64,000 nt of DNA from Rutstroemia sp. NJR-2017a BVV2. Its lineage: Eukaryota > Ascomycota > Leotiomycetes > Helotiales > Rutstroemiaceae. Under the pieces are notes generated by a model. The model searched no databases and was not told the DNA's origin. It saw nothing but the letters and a program-made list of their open reading frames with translations. This document shows positions 22,441-33,648 of this stretch, piece by piece; position 1 is the stretch's first letter, and every line of letters starts with the position of its first letter. Made by a program: the position numbers and the translations under genes. The DNA lies in NCBI GenBank assembly GCA_002946415.1, contig NJPS01000054.1:496001-560000 (forward strand). Reading direction: 5' to 3'.

Positions 22441-22975
22441 TTTTAATTGAGTTTGGCGGGCACGTAGGCGTAGGTGTAGTTATGTTTTGTTATTGTTTTC
22501 GAAATTTGTAGTTATCTGAAGTTCTTATCATCGATGGGACTCGTGATTGAAGAACTGAGAATTCAGGATTGTTCTCTCTTTGTCTGGAGAACAGCCCCTT
22601 TTGCTGAGGGTTCAACTAGATGAAGGGTCCCTTGTTGAAGATTCAACTTGTGTGAACAGCTTCATTATATCGTTGAATGTCTTTGTGACGACAAAGGTAG
22701 TAGAAAGAACAGAGTAGATAGAAGAAAATCTGGCTCTCGGAATGATTGACAAGAGCATTGAGAACTACTACATGCCTAAATTTATCGCGACTCGGCTGTT
22801 ACTACCCAGTGAGTATCAAATATTTTGAAATAGTGTTATAAATTTACAATCAATCGGATGTATTATTCATCATCTAAAAGAGTAGCATAATCCCATTAAT
22901 GTTACCGATTCAAACGCCAAACAGTAATCCATAAGCCCACCATGTACATCATAACCCCAATCCTCATCCAAGTCT
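22441..22975. other. Intergenic
   Basis: This is the 5' flank of the coiled-coil gene and the 3' flank of the Asn/Pro-rich gene (both minus strand). It is AT-rich near 22800-22900. Nothing else is seen. Confidence 0.45.
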
Positions 22976-24065
22976 CTAAACTCTTTCAGCGCCAACGCCC
23001 ACACTGTTCACATTTCCGCTCTTTCTCCTCAGTTTCCCCTCTGCCCTTTCCCTAAATCCACTGCTAGTATACTCTCTCATACCTTGCTCTTTGATCATCC
23101 GATTCTTCTCCAGATCACGTTGATCTCCAAATCCTCCTGCAATTGCCGAGTTCACAGTTCCTCTCAATGCCTCGCCTGCGCCATGAAGTCCTTTCGCTGC
23201 GATCAAAAGGTTCTCACGTTTACCACCTGGCCTTGAGAAGTTGACAGAGGATGAGCCGGGGCTAGGTGGAGCTTGTGGTTGCCCGTTGATAGGCATACGT
23301 GGGGGCTGGATCGTCTCTTGATTCGACGTAGTTTGTTGGAGATTTGCCATATTTGGATTAAGGTTAGGATTGGAATTAGGTGAATTGAGAGTAGCTGCAT
23401 TCGGGTTCTGGTAGACGGGTGATGACGGGTCCGTATGGTCTAAATTGAGTGGCGGGATAGGGTTTGAGTTTCGAAGTGGTGATCGCTCGGGGATTACACG
23501 TCCACCACTAGTACTGTTTCTCCGGACCTCTGGCTCTGGTCTTTCTTGGGGTATCGGCGTCTGTGTGTTCTGTGGATAACCCTCAATTGCTGCTGGGGGC
23601 GGTCGTTCGTTTGCTGGGTATGTAGTTTGAGATGCGGGTGGAGGGTCTGTATGCGGATTATATGGGTGGGAATGCGTATGAATTGTACCGTCGGTGTTGA
23701 CCGTTGTTATCGCTGGTATCATCTTAGTAAGGGTATTTCTTGATCAATTGAGCGGGGAGGAACATACTTGTAGTTGTAGTGGTAGTAGTAGTGGTCGTGA
23801 CTCCAGAGTTCGCGGTATTGTGATGGTTGTGATTATTCTGATTATTGTGTCCATTGATTCGAGTATCAGCACTTGAAATATTGCTGCTTCTGAACGAATC
23901 ATTGTTGCTGTTGCTAGACAAGACGGCATTACTATCTCCTGGAGTATGCGACGGAGAATGTGGTGCCGGTGCTGGATTCATTGGTGCAGCTATTGGAGTC
24001 TGAGGTGTTGGAGCTGGCCTCGGTGCCTCCATACGAGACTTGTCCCTGTGTTTGAATAGACCCAT
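22976..24065 (-). CDS. Pro/Asn-rich hypothetical protein
   Basis: Two exons, 24065-23768 and 23712-22976, give 344 aa. The start MGLFKHRDKSRMEAPRPAP is followed by long Pro-, Asn- and Thr-rich disordered stretches, including a poly-Thr run at the splice. The acceptor is the CAG inside GATACCAG, 10 nt after a TACTAAG branch-like motif, and not the nearer TAAG; only that choice keeps the frame. The C-terminal 90 residues look structured and conserved (REN LLIAAKGLHGAGEALRG, then FGDQRDLEKNRMIKEQGMRE). This is the style of conserved but unnamed Pezizomycotina proteins. Location is probably cytosolic. Confidence 0.7.
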
Positions 24066-27000
24066 TTTTGTAACTTTGGAAGGTTGGACGTCGCAAAATG
24101 TTATGTTATGTTTTGTTTTTTGTGAAAGGGCACGAGGGGTATGGAATTGTCTTATCACAAGTTCCTAACATCAGCTACGAACGCAAAGTTCAAACTTGCG
24201 TTGAATTCTGACGTAATAAGGATCGTCCAAAGCAGGATATCAACGTCAATCATTAACTGTTTAAGGAGAAATGGCGGGGGGAACGCCACAAATGTCAGTG
24301 CTTGAGATGTGGCTGAAGCTGACAAGTGGGACTTGGACGCCACATATCGTTGATGGGACATATGGGAGATGTAGCATATGCCATGATTGTTTATGGAACG
24401 CCCTAGCAGATCACTCGAGAAAATCGCATTGAGACACTTGTAACCTCTCTTTCTTGGAGACTTGGATATCTGTATTGATTTTCGTTATGCATGTTCCTCG
24501 CGGAACAATCTTCAACATGGTTAGCCATGGAGACAACCGTCTACTCCTAAATTGGAACACGACATCATCATGCGAGGTAGGTTTGAGCTCTGAGGTGTTT
24601 TCGAAACTCTTTCATTTCAGGTCGACGTTAAACCCAAGTTCTATCCACATAGACTCATGCGAGGAGTGGGCTAGCTCAAAGGATATCGAAGCTTAACTAA
24701 CTTGTTAAGCTTCATTAACTGTTGATATGGAGGATATAAATAGCTTTCTGACGAGCAGACCGGACCTCGTTATTGAAAAGGGGTATTTGCTAACCAAAAG
24801 AAAAGCAAAAGAAGTACAACATACAACAGTGGGGATTCGCTGGTGGTCACCCACCCAACTACTAATCCACCGATTCAAGGCTTATGTATGGCAGAGCGGA
24901 CGGGATGCCCAATGCTCCTTGATCTATGGTCGTATGTGCATGCCTTTATGTTGTTTGGGTCTATATTTGACGATGGAAGGGCGGCGGGGGATGGAAGCGG
25001 GGAGGTTGAAGAAGATAGATCGATGGTAGCCGTCACCCGGCCGGAGACGTTATGGCTCTCTGGGTTTGCGGAGGTTTTATATTCAAGGTAAGCTCGTCAG
25101 TCGGCCTGGTGTATGCTTTTGATTGATTGAGGGAGACAGGTTGCCAGTTTTGCTCAGTGTTGTTGCAGGTCGTACGAGGACAATCGGTCTTAATTCGTAA
25201 GTAAGCGAAAATATGTTGTTGCTTCATATGCTCACATATCCATCCTTCGGTAGTGCTGTAAGTTAGATAGCTACAACCCTCAATTGCTATGCGGTTCTTC
25301 TGGAATTAACGTATAGATTGTGAGCTGCCGCACAGCCTTTAATTCATGTCGATTCTGATCGTTGTACATCACAGTGATTGTCGGAGAGAGATTCCAAAAA
25401 GCCATGTGCGTTAGAAGTGGTTATACGTGATGATCTACCCGATAAGACCGCTTGGATCGTGAGTGGACCAATCGAATAGTTTGTGTTGGTTTCTTAGAAA
25501 GCCTCTTAAGCTGACATGTCTTTAGTTGCATCTTCTGGACGGATGTGCTACAGTACGCAACGTCTATGGATGAGGAGGGTTCTTCAGATCAATATGAATG
25601 TCTCAAACAGTCGATGTCGTCAATACCTCAGCCAAAACCGAAGGTGACTTCGGCAGGGGCCTTCTCGGTCTCGTACATCCGGGCTTACCATCCGCTCGCG
25701 CTGGTCCAATCTTACTTTCAAACCACAATTTCCTATACATGCACCTCAATCACAAATGCTTACTCTTCAGTATGGGCGAAACAAGCACCACGCCGCCATT
25801 CTTCAGTCTCGCGCTACAATTCACATCACGAGGAACACTAACTAGCCAGGTGGACATCTTGACTTAGCCTCAATCCAACCACGTCGTTTAATATGGAGCC
25901 ATTCCAAGTCCTAACTGACGGCGGCAACCCGGTGATTGGGGGGACGAGCTTCAAGAATATGGTGGGATTCTCTGGCTATGGGGAAGTCTGCGGAGAGCCC
26001 CAAGAAAGAGTATAAGAGGGCGCTGGTGGTGGTGTGAGAATGGAACATTGAGAGATACGAGCGCGTATCAATGAAAGACCGAAGATGAGCAAAGAAGATA
26101 CCGCGTACATAGTGGAAGTGGAGGATATAGGAGAACGAAGCATAATCCAAAACGCCAAGTCCAAAGAAGTTTGTGGGAGGTGAGAGGAAAAAGGAGGCGG
26201 TGGTGGAAATCGAGACAAGAACGAATGGAATTAGATGAGCCCAGAAAAGAGAGAGAACTTGATCTCGCAGGTTCGATCTTCGGCAACAACGGAACAGAAC
26301 TGGATATTTCCCCACCCCTTTCTCGGATACTGGTTCAAGTGAACCATGTAGCCAGTGACTGAATCATTTTCAAGACAAGGAAGAAAAAGGAAGTGTCCAA
26401 TGTCAAGATCTTGGTCGAGTGCCGTGCGGAGAATGATATCGTTTTTCCTACAGTTTCCGGCACTCGACAACACCTAACGATAGACTATCGAGGGTGTATC
26501 CTTGTTTGCGGTTTGTGACGTGAGGTCCGCGCATTTGAAGAAGGTTGGGCGGCAAATCTTGAGATCTCTATCTGCGATCTTTTGTGGCTAGCCTCATCCA
26601 GTGACGCTTTTATAATAGTCAGCCAGCGCTGGTGTTTGGGAAGCGCGTTGCTCCTGATCGAGAATCTGAGGTTCAGTCATTTAGACAAGGTCGAAGATTT
26701 GTAACCGTCCACTTGGAGAGGATGCCCCACGACCAGGCGCGGCTTTTGGCTGCCAATCGTATTCGCATGAAGGAGAAACCCTTCCATGAACAGCATTCAC
26801 CTCCCATGTATCACGTTCGACCGGCGAGGATTTCCTTGGCGTTGTGATGCTCGATAGCACGATGTTCAACCTTGCAAGACAGGTAACTATCGAGGGTGAG
26901 CGAGAAACTGGTCAGATGCCGGGTTACTTCGAACCTTCATCAGACATCCAATGCTTACTGCTTCTATCCTCAATTCGTAAAGCCCTTCGCGGATTGATTT

Positions 27001-27305
27001 GGTGAAGTTCTACTCCACTGTGTGATTTCATGGTTGACTGAGCCGAACTCTCACCATCTCTCCTTTGCGTCGGTGTAGAAATAACAGACCGACAACACCC
27101 AGACGATATCCGGACAATGAAAGAAATCATTATGTCTTAGATTCTTTAGGACATTCGTTTGGCAACAGTAATCAGCTACAATATATTGTCCCAAATCGGC
27201 CTGTTCTTTCTGCCCTGGAGGCGCCTTCCCTTTCTGTTCTTTCAATTCTGAAAGTCAAAAATACCACGCCAAAAAAGACAAAAAAATATAGCGAAACTTT
27301 GCAAA
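24066..27305. other. Long gene-poor stretch with weak coding hints
   Basis: No gene can be stated firmly in these 3.2 kb. Weak hints exist on the plus strand. A frame near 24500-24670 splices neatly across 24597-24639 (GTAGGT...TTTCAG). A frame ending near 25195 splices across a GTAAGC...GACAG intron (about 25088-25140) and reads GFAEVLYSRLPVLLSVVAG before its stop. These may be remnants or short exons of an unrecognised gene. Minus-strand frames around 25911-26473 have no support. Confidence 0.35.
24895..25196 (+). pseudogene. Possible gene fragment, two exons
   Basis: A plus-strand frame reads MLLDLWSYVHAFMLFGSIFDDG and continues to FAEVLYS. A GTAAGC donor (about 25088) and GACAG acceptor (about 25140) then lead to RLPVLLSVVAGRTRTIGLNS and a stop. 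The splice keeps the frame, which argues for coding history. No start, promoter or family is identified. It could be a terminal exon, a relic or chance. Confidence 0.25.
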
Positions 27306-28769
27306 ATGAGTATATACTCGTCGCGTTTTACTGCGCCTCTGTTTTTTTTTTCCTCTTTTTCTCTCCAGTCCGCTTTTCACAATCTATCACACATTCCACA
27401 CTCTCAATTTCTCAAAATGTCACGATTCACATCTTCAACCTTCTCTCTCACTGGTAGTGTCCCTGGAGCTACCAGTTCTACTTATTCTAACGCGTCGGCC
27501 CATCGAGGTCGTGGGTATCATGTCCCACAAAATTCTTTAGTTCAATCTCCTACGAACTCTTCTCTACTCCCTACTCGTGCTCCCACGACTTCTAGCTTGG
27601 CCGCTCATAATTCCATCCATGGGGAATATACCCCTGGATCCATCCACGAGGATTCTACCTCTGGATTTTCCTCTTCTTCTATTATGGAATCTTCTTACAT
27701 GGCTCAGTCCCTTCGTCTTTTTGACACTAGGGGTCCTTCTTTTGGAGATAGCTGGCCTTTTGATTCCGAAGATTCTTCTTCTTCTTCTTCTTCTTCCATC
27801 CACGAGGATTCTACCTCCGGATTCTCCTCTTCCGTTCTCGAATCCTCTTACATGGGCCAGCCACTTCGCCTCCTGGATACTAGAGGTCCTTCTTTTGGAG
27901 GGAGCTGGCCTAGTGATTCCGAGGATACCCCTTCTTCTTCCATTCCTGAGCCTTCCAAAGTCCAAGCATCCAGTATTTCTTCCCAGCTTGGACAACGAAA
28001 ATATTCCCGGTCCAGGTTCACTCCCACCACTATTTCCAGCCCGGTTGACTGGTCCTTCCAAAACCAGCTTGGAGATGGTCATCTCCCTAACCCAAACGAG
28101 TCTGTAGTAACAGACGAAGTTGAATGGTTGGATACTACTTGCACAATGACCTTATATAGTGCCTCCACGGAAGACTGGACATTCTCAAGCGAGGGTCCTG
28201 GTTCAAGTGACCTATTCCCAGTTGATTCTCCCTGTATTAGAGGAGATCTTCTCAGTGAGAAGAAGTCTTACCCTCCACGTGTCCAGTGCACCCAACACGT
28301 TCCTTCAAGGTATGTCGGTTCCAGATTCGTTGATTCCAGACCCACTGCCGCTCGTTTCCAGGCCCAGCCTGTCACTGTCCCTACCCTATTTCCTAGCACT
28401 GTCGTTCACACTGTCGTTCCTACTGTCATTCACACCACTGCCCCAGTCATTCCAGACATTCCAGTCATTTCAATCACTCCAATCATTCCAGACATTTCAA
28501 TCACTCCAATCACTCCAGTCCTTACCGTCAAACATACTATTCTTACTACCCTTCCTGTCGTCGAATCCAGTGATTATGATGACTATACCAGCGACTACCC
28601 CAGCTCACTGGATTCCTACCTCCCGGAACCAGAGATGATTCTGATTCCAACTCCCAGGACCCCGGAGCCAACTTGGTACCAGAAGAACAGAGAAACGATC
28701 CGGACCATTGGACTAGTGGCCCTTGGTGCAGCACTGGTTCTTGTTCCAAAGTTGATCTGGAACTTTTAG
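27306..28769 (+). CDS. Ser-rich tail-anchored protein with internal duplication
   Basis: One exon, 487 aa from ATG 27306; ATG 27417 (residue 38) has an equally good CAAAATG context and would remove a Phe/Ser-rich leader. A 44-45-residue unit is repeated in tandem (residues 112-156 and 164-207): SIHEDSTSGFSSS, ESSYM, LDTRGPSFG.SWP and DSED. A serine run encoded by a TTC/TCT microsatellite separates the units. Residues about 365-415 carry Ile/Pro/Thr short repeats (IPDI, ISITPI). One C-terminal hydrophobic helix (about 468-484, GLVALGAALVLVPKLIW) is followed only by NF, so the protein is probably tail-anchored, facing the cytosol. No family is recognised. Confidence 0.7.
   Translation: MSIYSSRFTAPLFFFSSFSLQSAFHNLSHIPHSQFLKMSRFTSSTFSLTGSVPGATSSTYSNASAHRGRGYHVPQNSLVQSPTNSSLLPTRAPTTSSLAAHNSIHGEYTPGSIHEDSTSGFSSSSIMESSYMAQSLRLFDTRGPSFGDSWPFDSEDSSSSSSSSIHEDSTSGFSSSVLESSYMGQPLRLLDTRGPSFGGSWPSDSEDTPSSSIPEPSKVQASSISSQLGQRKYSRSRFTPTTISSPVDWSFQNQLGDGHLPNPNESVVTDEVEWLDTTCTMTLYSASTEDWTFSSEGPGSSDLFPVDSPCIRGDLLSEKKSYPPRVQCTQHVPSRYVGSRFVDSRPTAARFQAQPVTVPTLFPSTVVHTVVPTVIHTTAPVIPDIPVISITPIIPDISITPITPVLTVKHTILTTLPVVESSDYDDYTSDYPSSLDSYLPEPEMILIPTPRTPEPTWYQKNRETIRTIGLVALGAALVLVPKLIWNF
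27774..27797 (+). repeat. TTC/TCT trinucleotide microsatellite in coding sequence
   Basis: A run of TTC units encodes consecutive serines between the two copies of the 44-45-residue protein repeat. Such a tract can expand or contract in whole codons. Confidence 0.85.
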
Positions 28770-31565
28770 AGAAGTAGTGGAGATTGCGGTGGTCGAAACG
28801 TGTGGTGGTCAAGATGGTGTATTGGAGGTTATAGATATCTTGGTCATGATGCGAAGGAGAGATTTCGGCGCCGGATAAAAAGTCATCGAGAGTTGTGGTG
28901 GATTTGGTGTTGTTGGGCGAAGTTGTCATTGATTGGAATTTGAAGAGCCGGTGGAAATTGGATGGGCGGTTAAATTGTTGGTGTTTCTGAAGTCCGCGCT
29001 TAGAATCCATCTTGTCATTACTGAGAGTTGTTGTTATTGTTCTCGTTTGGGGAATTGTCGTTGTCATCGTCTAGAATCGCTGTCGTCCGTTAAATCCATG
29101 TTTGTCACTGGTAGCAGTTGTCGATAGTAGCGACCAAAGAATCACAGTCGAATTTCCATACTTTCTGATCCATACTTTCCTGGTTCCCTTGGATTTACTA
29201 GGAAGAGCACATTTGGCGTTAACTTACGTGGAAGTTTTTGTTGCCGTTTTCTTGTATTCTGTATCCATCGTTGTCATTCACGCGGCATAACGAGTCACTG
29301 TCATTACTCACATTTCATCACTATCACTCTTTCCAATATCCATCAGAGAAAAGTAGTACCTCTACTCTAGAGATATTCTGATCCAACATATTATCCTCCT
29401 CGAGCTCCAACACAGACCCTCAACCTTCTGCCGGTCTCTCATGTTCGATGCTTGCTCTAATCAGGATGCCACAAGTTACTGAATATATGCTTTTTTGAAG
29501 CTCTCAGAAAGCTTAGTTGGTCACAAGGTTCAGGGCTGAGTGAATCAATCAATCTCGTGAGTCTCGAGCCCTTGTCTATGAGGTTACGGAGAAGGTTAAT
29601 TCACTCTACCCTCTCCCTGTACGATAAAATGCGTAAGCACATGATCAGATCTGTACATAAATAGTTCTCGAGCTTCCTATACTCTATTCTTTTCTTTTCC
29701 AGAAGTTTTAAATTGCGTTTGGAATAATCGCGACAAGGTCTGGAAAAAGCAGCGGAATCAGATTAAGAATCTGCAAGTAGTAGAGACTATCAGTCGATTC
29801 ATAAGTAAGGGTTTGGAAGATTCCAACAAACTTTGACAGCGAGCAGTCGTTGCGAACGACAGTAGACGTATCCCATCGACAATAGACTTCGCATTCGACG
29901 GCAATTGATATTCGGGAGCACCATCAAAGCTACCCATCACATCCCACATACACTCCTACACTTCCACTCGAAACTGTATCCAGCACATTCAACCACCAAG
30001 TCACACACACCCCCTTCTTTTAGTTCGTACATATCTGTGCAGTGCTATCACCACCACTATTTTCCGATTTGAATTTTCTTTTGTACCTAAACCAAGACGA
30101 AACCACTTCTCCTTCACTATTTTCAAAGCAGTGACTCCTTCCCCCCTGCCCCCTACCCCTCCCCCCCTCCGACTCAAACATCTCCAAATCGCACAACTTC
30201 CTCAGAAAGTAATATAAACCCCCCATCTCTTCCCAATTCCAACCCTTTCCTTCTTCAACACAAAGCTATCACAGGTGAAAACGACTACAGAGTCTGCACG
30301 ATTTACTGGACAGTGATCATGTTCGTTCTCTATCAAGAGGATATCAGTCCGTTGGATTTATACACCTATGTGCACTTTGCGTGCAGTGGGTGGAAAGGCC
30401 ACTGCCGGTGAAGATGTTGTTGTTGTTGAATATTGACATCTGCCTGTTGTCCTTTACTCGCTTCCATCATCATTGCCTCACTTTTGCTGTCATTTCCCCT
30501 CTTCCATCATCATTTCCTCACTTCCAACACCATCTATCTCCACAACATCCTCTCCACCACCCCTCCTTCTCCACAGGTAAAACAACCACCAATCCTCAAC
30601 CCACAAACCCAGCTCTTTTGCTCATTGCAACGGAGTCTATTGAATCTAATAGAATCATATTCCATATTCAGAGTAAGAGCAGTTTAAATAGTATTTCGAT
30701 ACAGGGAGGACGCTATGGAAGGGATGTGTAGTGAATGAGTTCTTCGTAGTTGTTGTGAGTAACATCTGAGATGTCCCATCTCAGATAATCAGAAGTAAAA
30801 CCCCACCAAGTTTAGTGTCCCTCTCTCTCTCTCTCTCTCTCTCAGAATCCACCTTCTCTACCAGCATGAGGTGTAAAATTTCCACCTCTCCCAACCCCTC
30901 CTTCAGTGATGGAAATGCGCTCGAGTCAGTAGTGGATGAAAGAAATGCCACGTTGTCATGAGAATATATCATCCACTTCTACTTTTACAGCTATCTTGTT
31001 GGGAAAGAGATGACAAAGGTATTGTATGACATGTTGAATATAAGTTATTGTGTAACTAGGAAGGATTTAATTAAAGAGAGCAAGAAAGAGAGTGTAATTT
31101 GCGTGTAAACAGAAGGGTTTGCCCTCCATCTTCAAAGGTATTTACGTGATATTATCATAAGTAAAAGCTAAAGCATGATTTGCGTATCACGAAATCAACT
31201 GATGGTATTGGATGTCACGGACGACTGACATTAAATGAAAAATTGTTTAACTTTCGTTTTCATTGCCATTATTCCTAAAAGACAACCTAAGATACAATGA
31301 GAGAATGTAATAGTCTTCCTTCCTTCCTCGTATGTTGCCCCGACTCATTCATTCATCCCAAGCAATCTAATCTAGTTCTAGACTTCTCATCTTATCTCGC
31401 AACGCAATGCAATGCACATGAAGTTGTGATGCAACGTGATATGTTATGTACAGAGTGAGTATATGTATACTCTCTCTCATCCCCATCGCCTACGCAAAAA
31501 AAAGTAACTCCGAATCCCAAACCCTATCATGCCATGTCCTGTCATAAATCATTCCGATCCATCAC
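28770..31565. other. Gene-free stretch, low complexity in places
   Basis: About 2.8 kb without a supported gene. It contains a C-rich tract (about 30136-30172) and a CT microsatellite. A minus-strand frame at 29758-29949 (63 codons, ending TTCRFLI) looks mildly coding but has no partner exons or family. Confidence 0.5.
30821..30843. repeat. CT dinucleotide microsatellite
   Basis: An uninterrupted run of about 11 CT units in intergenic DNA. Confidence 0.95.
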
Positions 31566-32298
31566 CTACTCCCTTACTCGCCCCAAGATCCCAACAATTT
31601 TCTTGCCAGGTGGCTTCCCTGCAGACTCGGTCATCGAACCAGCAGAGTTTGTCTTTTGTAATGCGAGGCGAGCCATCTCGGACTCGATCTCGGAGGCGGG
31701 TTGGGAGAGACGTCGGGTGCGCTCGACGCGGTAGGATTTGGCGGGGAGGTGCATGGATGCGAGGGCTGCGGCTAGGCCGAGGGCGGAGGCTGGGAGGAGC
31801 ATGTTAGTTGAGGTGTATGAGGACGGGTGGGTTGGGTAATGATGATGATGAAGAGGTGGTAAGGATGAGAGGGGAAGGGGTTTGTATGAGACGGTTGATG
31901 ATGGAAGGAGTTGAAGAACAAATAAACAAGAGAAGTAAAGGTAAGAGATGAGTAAGGTAGTGGAAGGGTACCAGAAGGTAGTATAAAATTTGTGGAAGAG
32001 TACATGCAAATGGGAAAGAGATATGTTGAAGTGTTCGTTGGTGGTACAAGGACACCGAAGTCAACGAACAGAAATTAAATACATCAGGCCATGGAGTCTC
32101 GATCAAAGAAGACATCGACATCGACATCGACCAGCGAAGACGATCACAGCGAATAGGAAAACAATATAATAAAAACAGAATAAACAGAAGAGGACGCAAG
32201 GGGATGTGTAGTGATGGATAGAAGAACAGAACTCAAGATGCCCGATGAAAGAAAACAAACTCACCACCTGCAGTAACAACACCTGTAACAGCGACCAT
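31566..32298 (-). CDS. Small hydrophobic-N-terminus protein, probably spliced
   Basis: Proposed exons 32298-32265 and 31789-31566 give 85 aa. Exon 1 encodes MVAVTGVVTAG and ends at a GTGAGT donor; exon 2 continues ASALGLAAALASMHLPAKSY, so the splice builds one continuous hydrophobic helix (about residues 2-28). A basic, soluble tail follows (RVERTRRLSQPASEIESEMA) and ends KKIVGILGRVRE. The 475-nt intron is long for this genome and may hide another exon. The alternative is an unspliced 78-codon product starting at ATG 31802 within exon 2. It is probably a small membrane or secreted protein; no family is recognised. Confidence 0.45.
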
Positions 32299-33648
32299 GA
32301 TGTCTGATTTCTAGTGTTTATTTGAGATTGTGTATGAGGAAGCGTTCGTTCGTTCGTGAGGCAGTTATCTCGTCTTCCTCCGGTCGTGTGACTTTCTGTT
32401 CAATATATTTGAATGCGTGAAGAACGATATGATTCTGAAGAAGCAGTTTGAGAGTATTGAAGAAAAGCAGAAGTCCAAGTGACAAAGAGCAATATATACC
32501 CTCTGCCCACTTGCCCCGTACTCAGCCCATCCTCCTCTCCTCGTCTGCGTAGTCAGCCCATCCAAAAAAAGCAGTCGTGTGAGTGGTCAGAAGTGCGGGG
32601 TAAGTGATTCACGCTAGGTAAGCCACATTCTGGGGTAGACCCATAATGAGTGGTTTGGGGAGTAAGCTAGAGAGCGCGTTGGCTGTGATTGGTTGGGTGC
32701 GGAGACAAAGCAATATGGGTTGGGTTTGTAATCTGGTTTTTTGGCTGCTTTGGGTGAGCGAGAGCAAGGGAAGGGGCGAGAAAAAATACGGTATCGTTGT
32801 CAATGTTATATTGACGGCCTTTGTATTTGTTTTCCATGTAGATTTCGTATAGAAAAGAAGAGAATGTTGGTTGTAGGCGAAAGATCAATTGAGCGTGATT
32901 TCGAATCAGGCTGTGTGGTGTCGCGCGACTTTCTTGGTAACCTGCCCACCAGCGCATGAAACGATCTGGGTCCGACCGAAGTCATGCCACTCATTCCAAA
33001 TCCAGGCTCACATACAATAAAGTTTGAGACAATTTCCTGTAGTGTGCAAGTGTTTTGGGAGGGTTATGTCACGATCGTCGGTGGCTGCGAGTCGCTGTTT
33101 TTCCCATCCGATTTTGTTCTCTTTCTCTCTTTCGCTCGCTATACGTGCGAGACGCCATGCGCATGAGGAATGCGGCTTCGGTAATGCGACAACCATACGA
33201 GGTTACGAGCTAAGTAGAACTTTGTAGAAATTCGACGAAGTGTCTGTCGTGAATGAAGGGAAGGTACAAGTAAGTGCAAGCTTCACAGCACGGCAACTTC
33301 GGGCGCTCTCTGTCGCATGTAACCCTGCGCCGCGCAGGCCATCCCTCCAATCTTCTCTACATCTGTATTAACAGCAACAGTTATGCAGTTTGCTGGCACT
33401 TTTGCTGTTCACAAGTCCCCACAATTCACAATATCACCTCTTCAGCTAAACCCACGCAGCGCTTTTCTACATCAGCTCAATCAAATCATACAGCCATGCG
33501 GATAGGATCTAAGGAGACTCGTTTATTGGCATCGTTAACGACTATCTTCTCAAGAAGTTTAATTCGAGTGTATATAACGAAAAAGTAAGTAGCTCCAGCA
33601 ACACTACGTTACTCGATCGCTCCCATCCTCCTCTTCCTGACTCGTCAC
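32299..33648. other. Intergenic
   Basis: This lies between the small spliced gene and the 3' end of the CoA ligase gene, both minus strand. No coding frame on either strand shows family resemblance or splice support. Confidence 0.45.
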
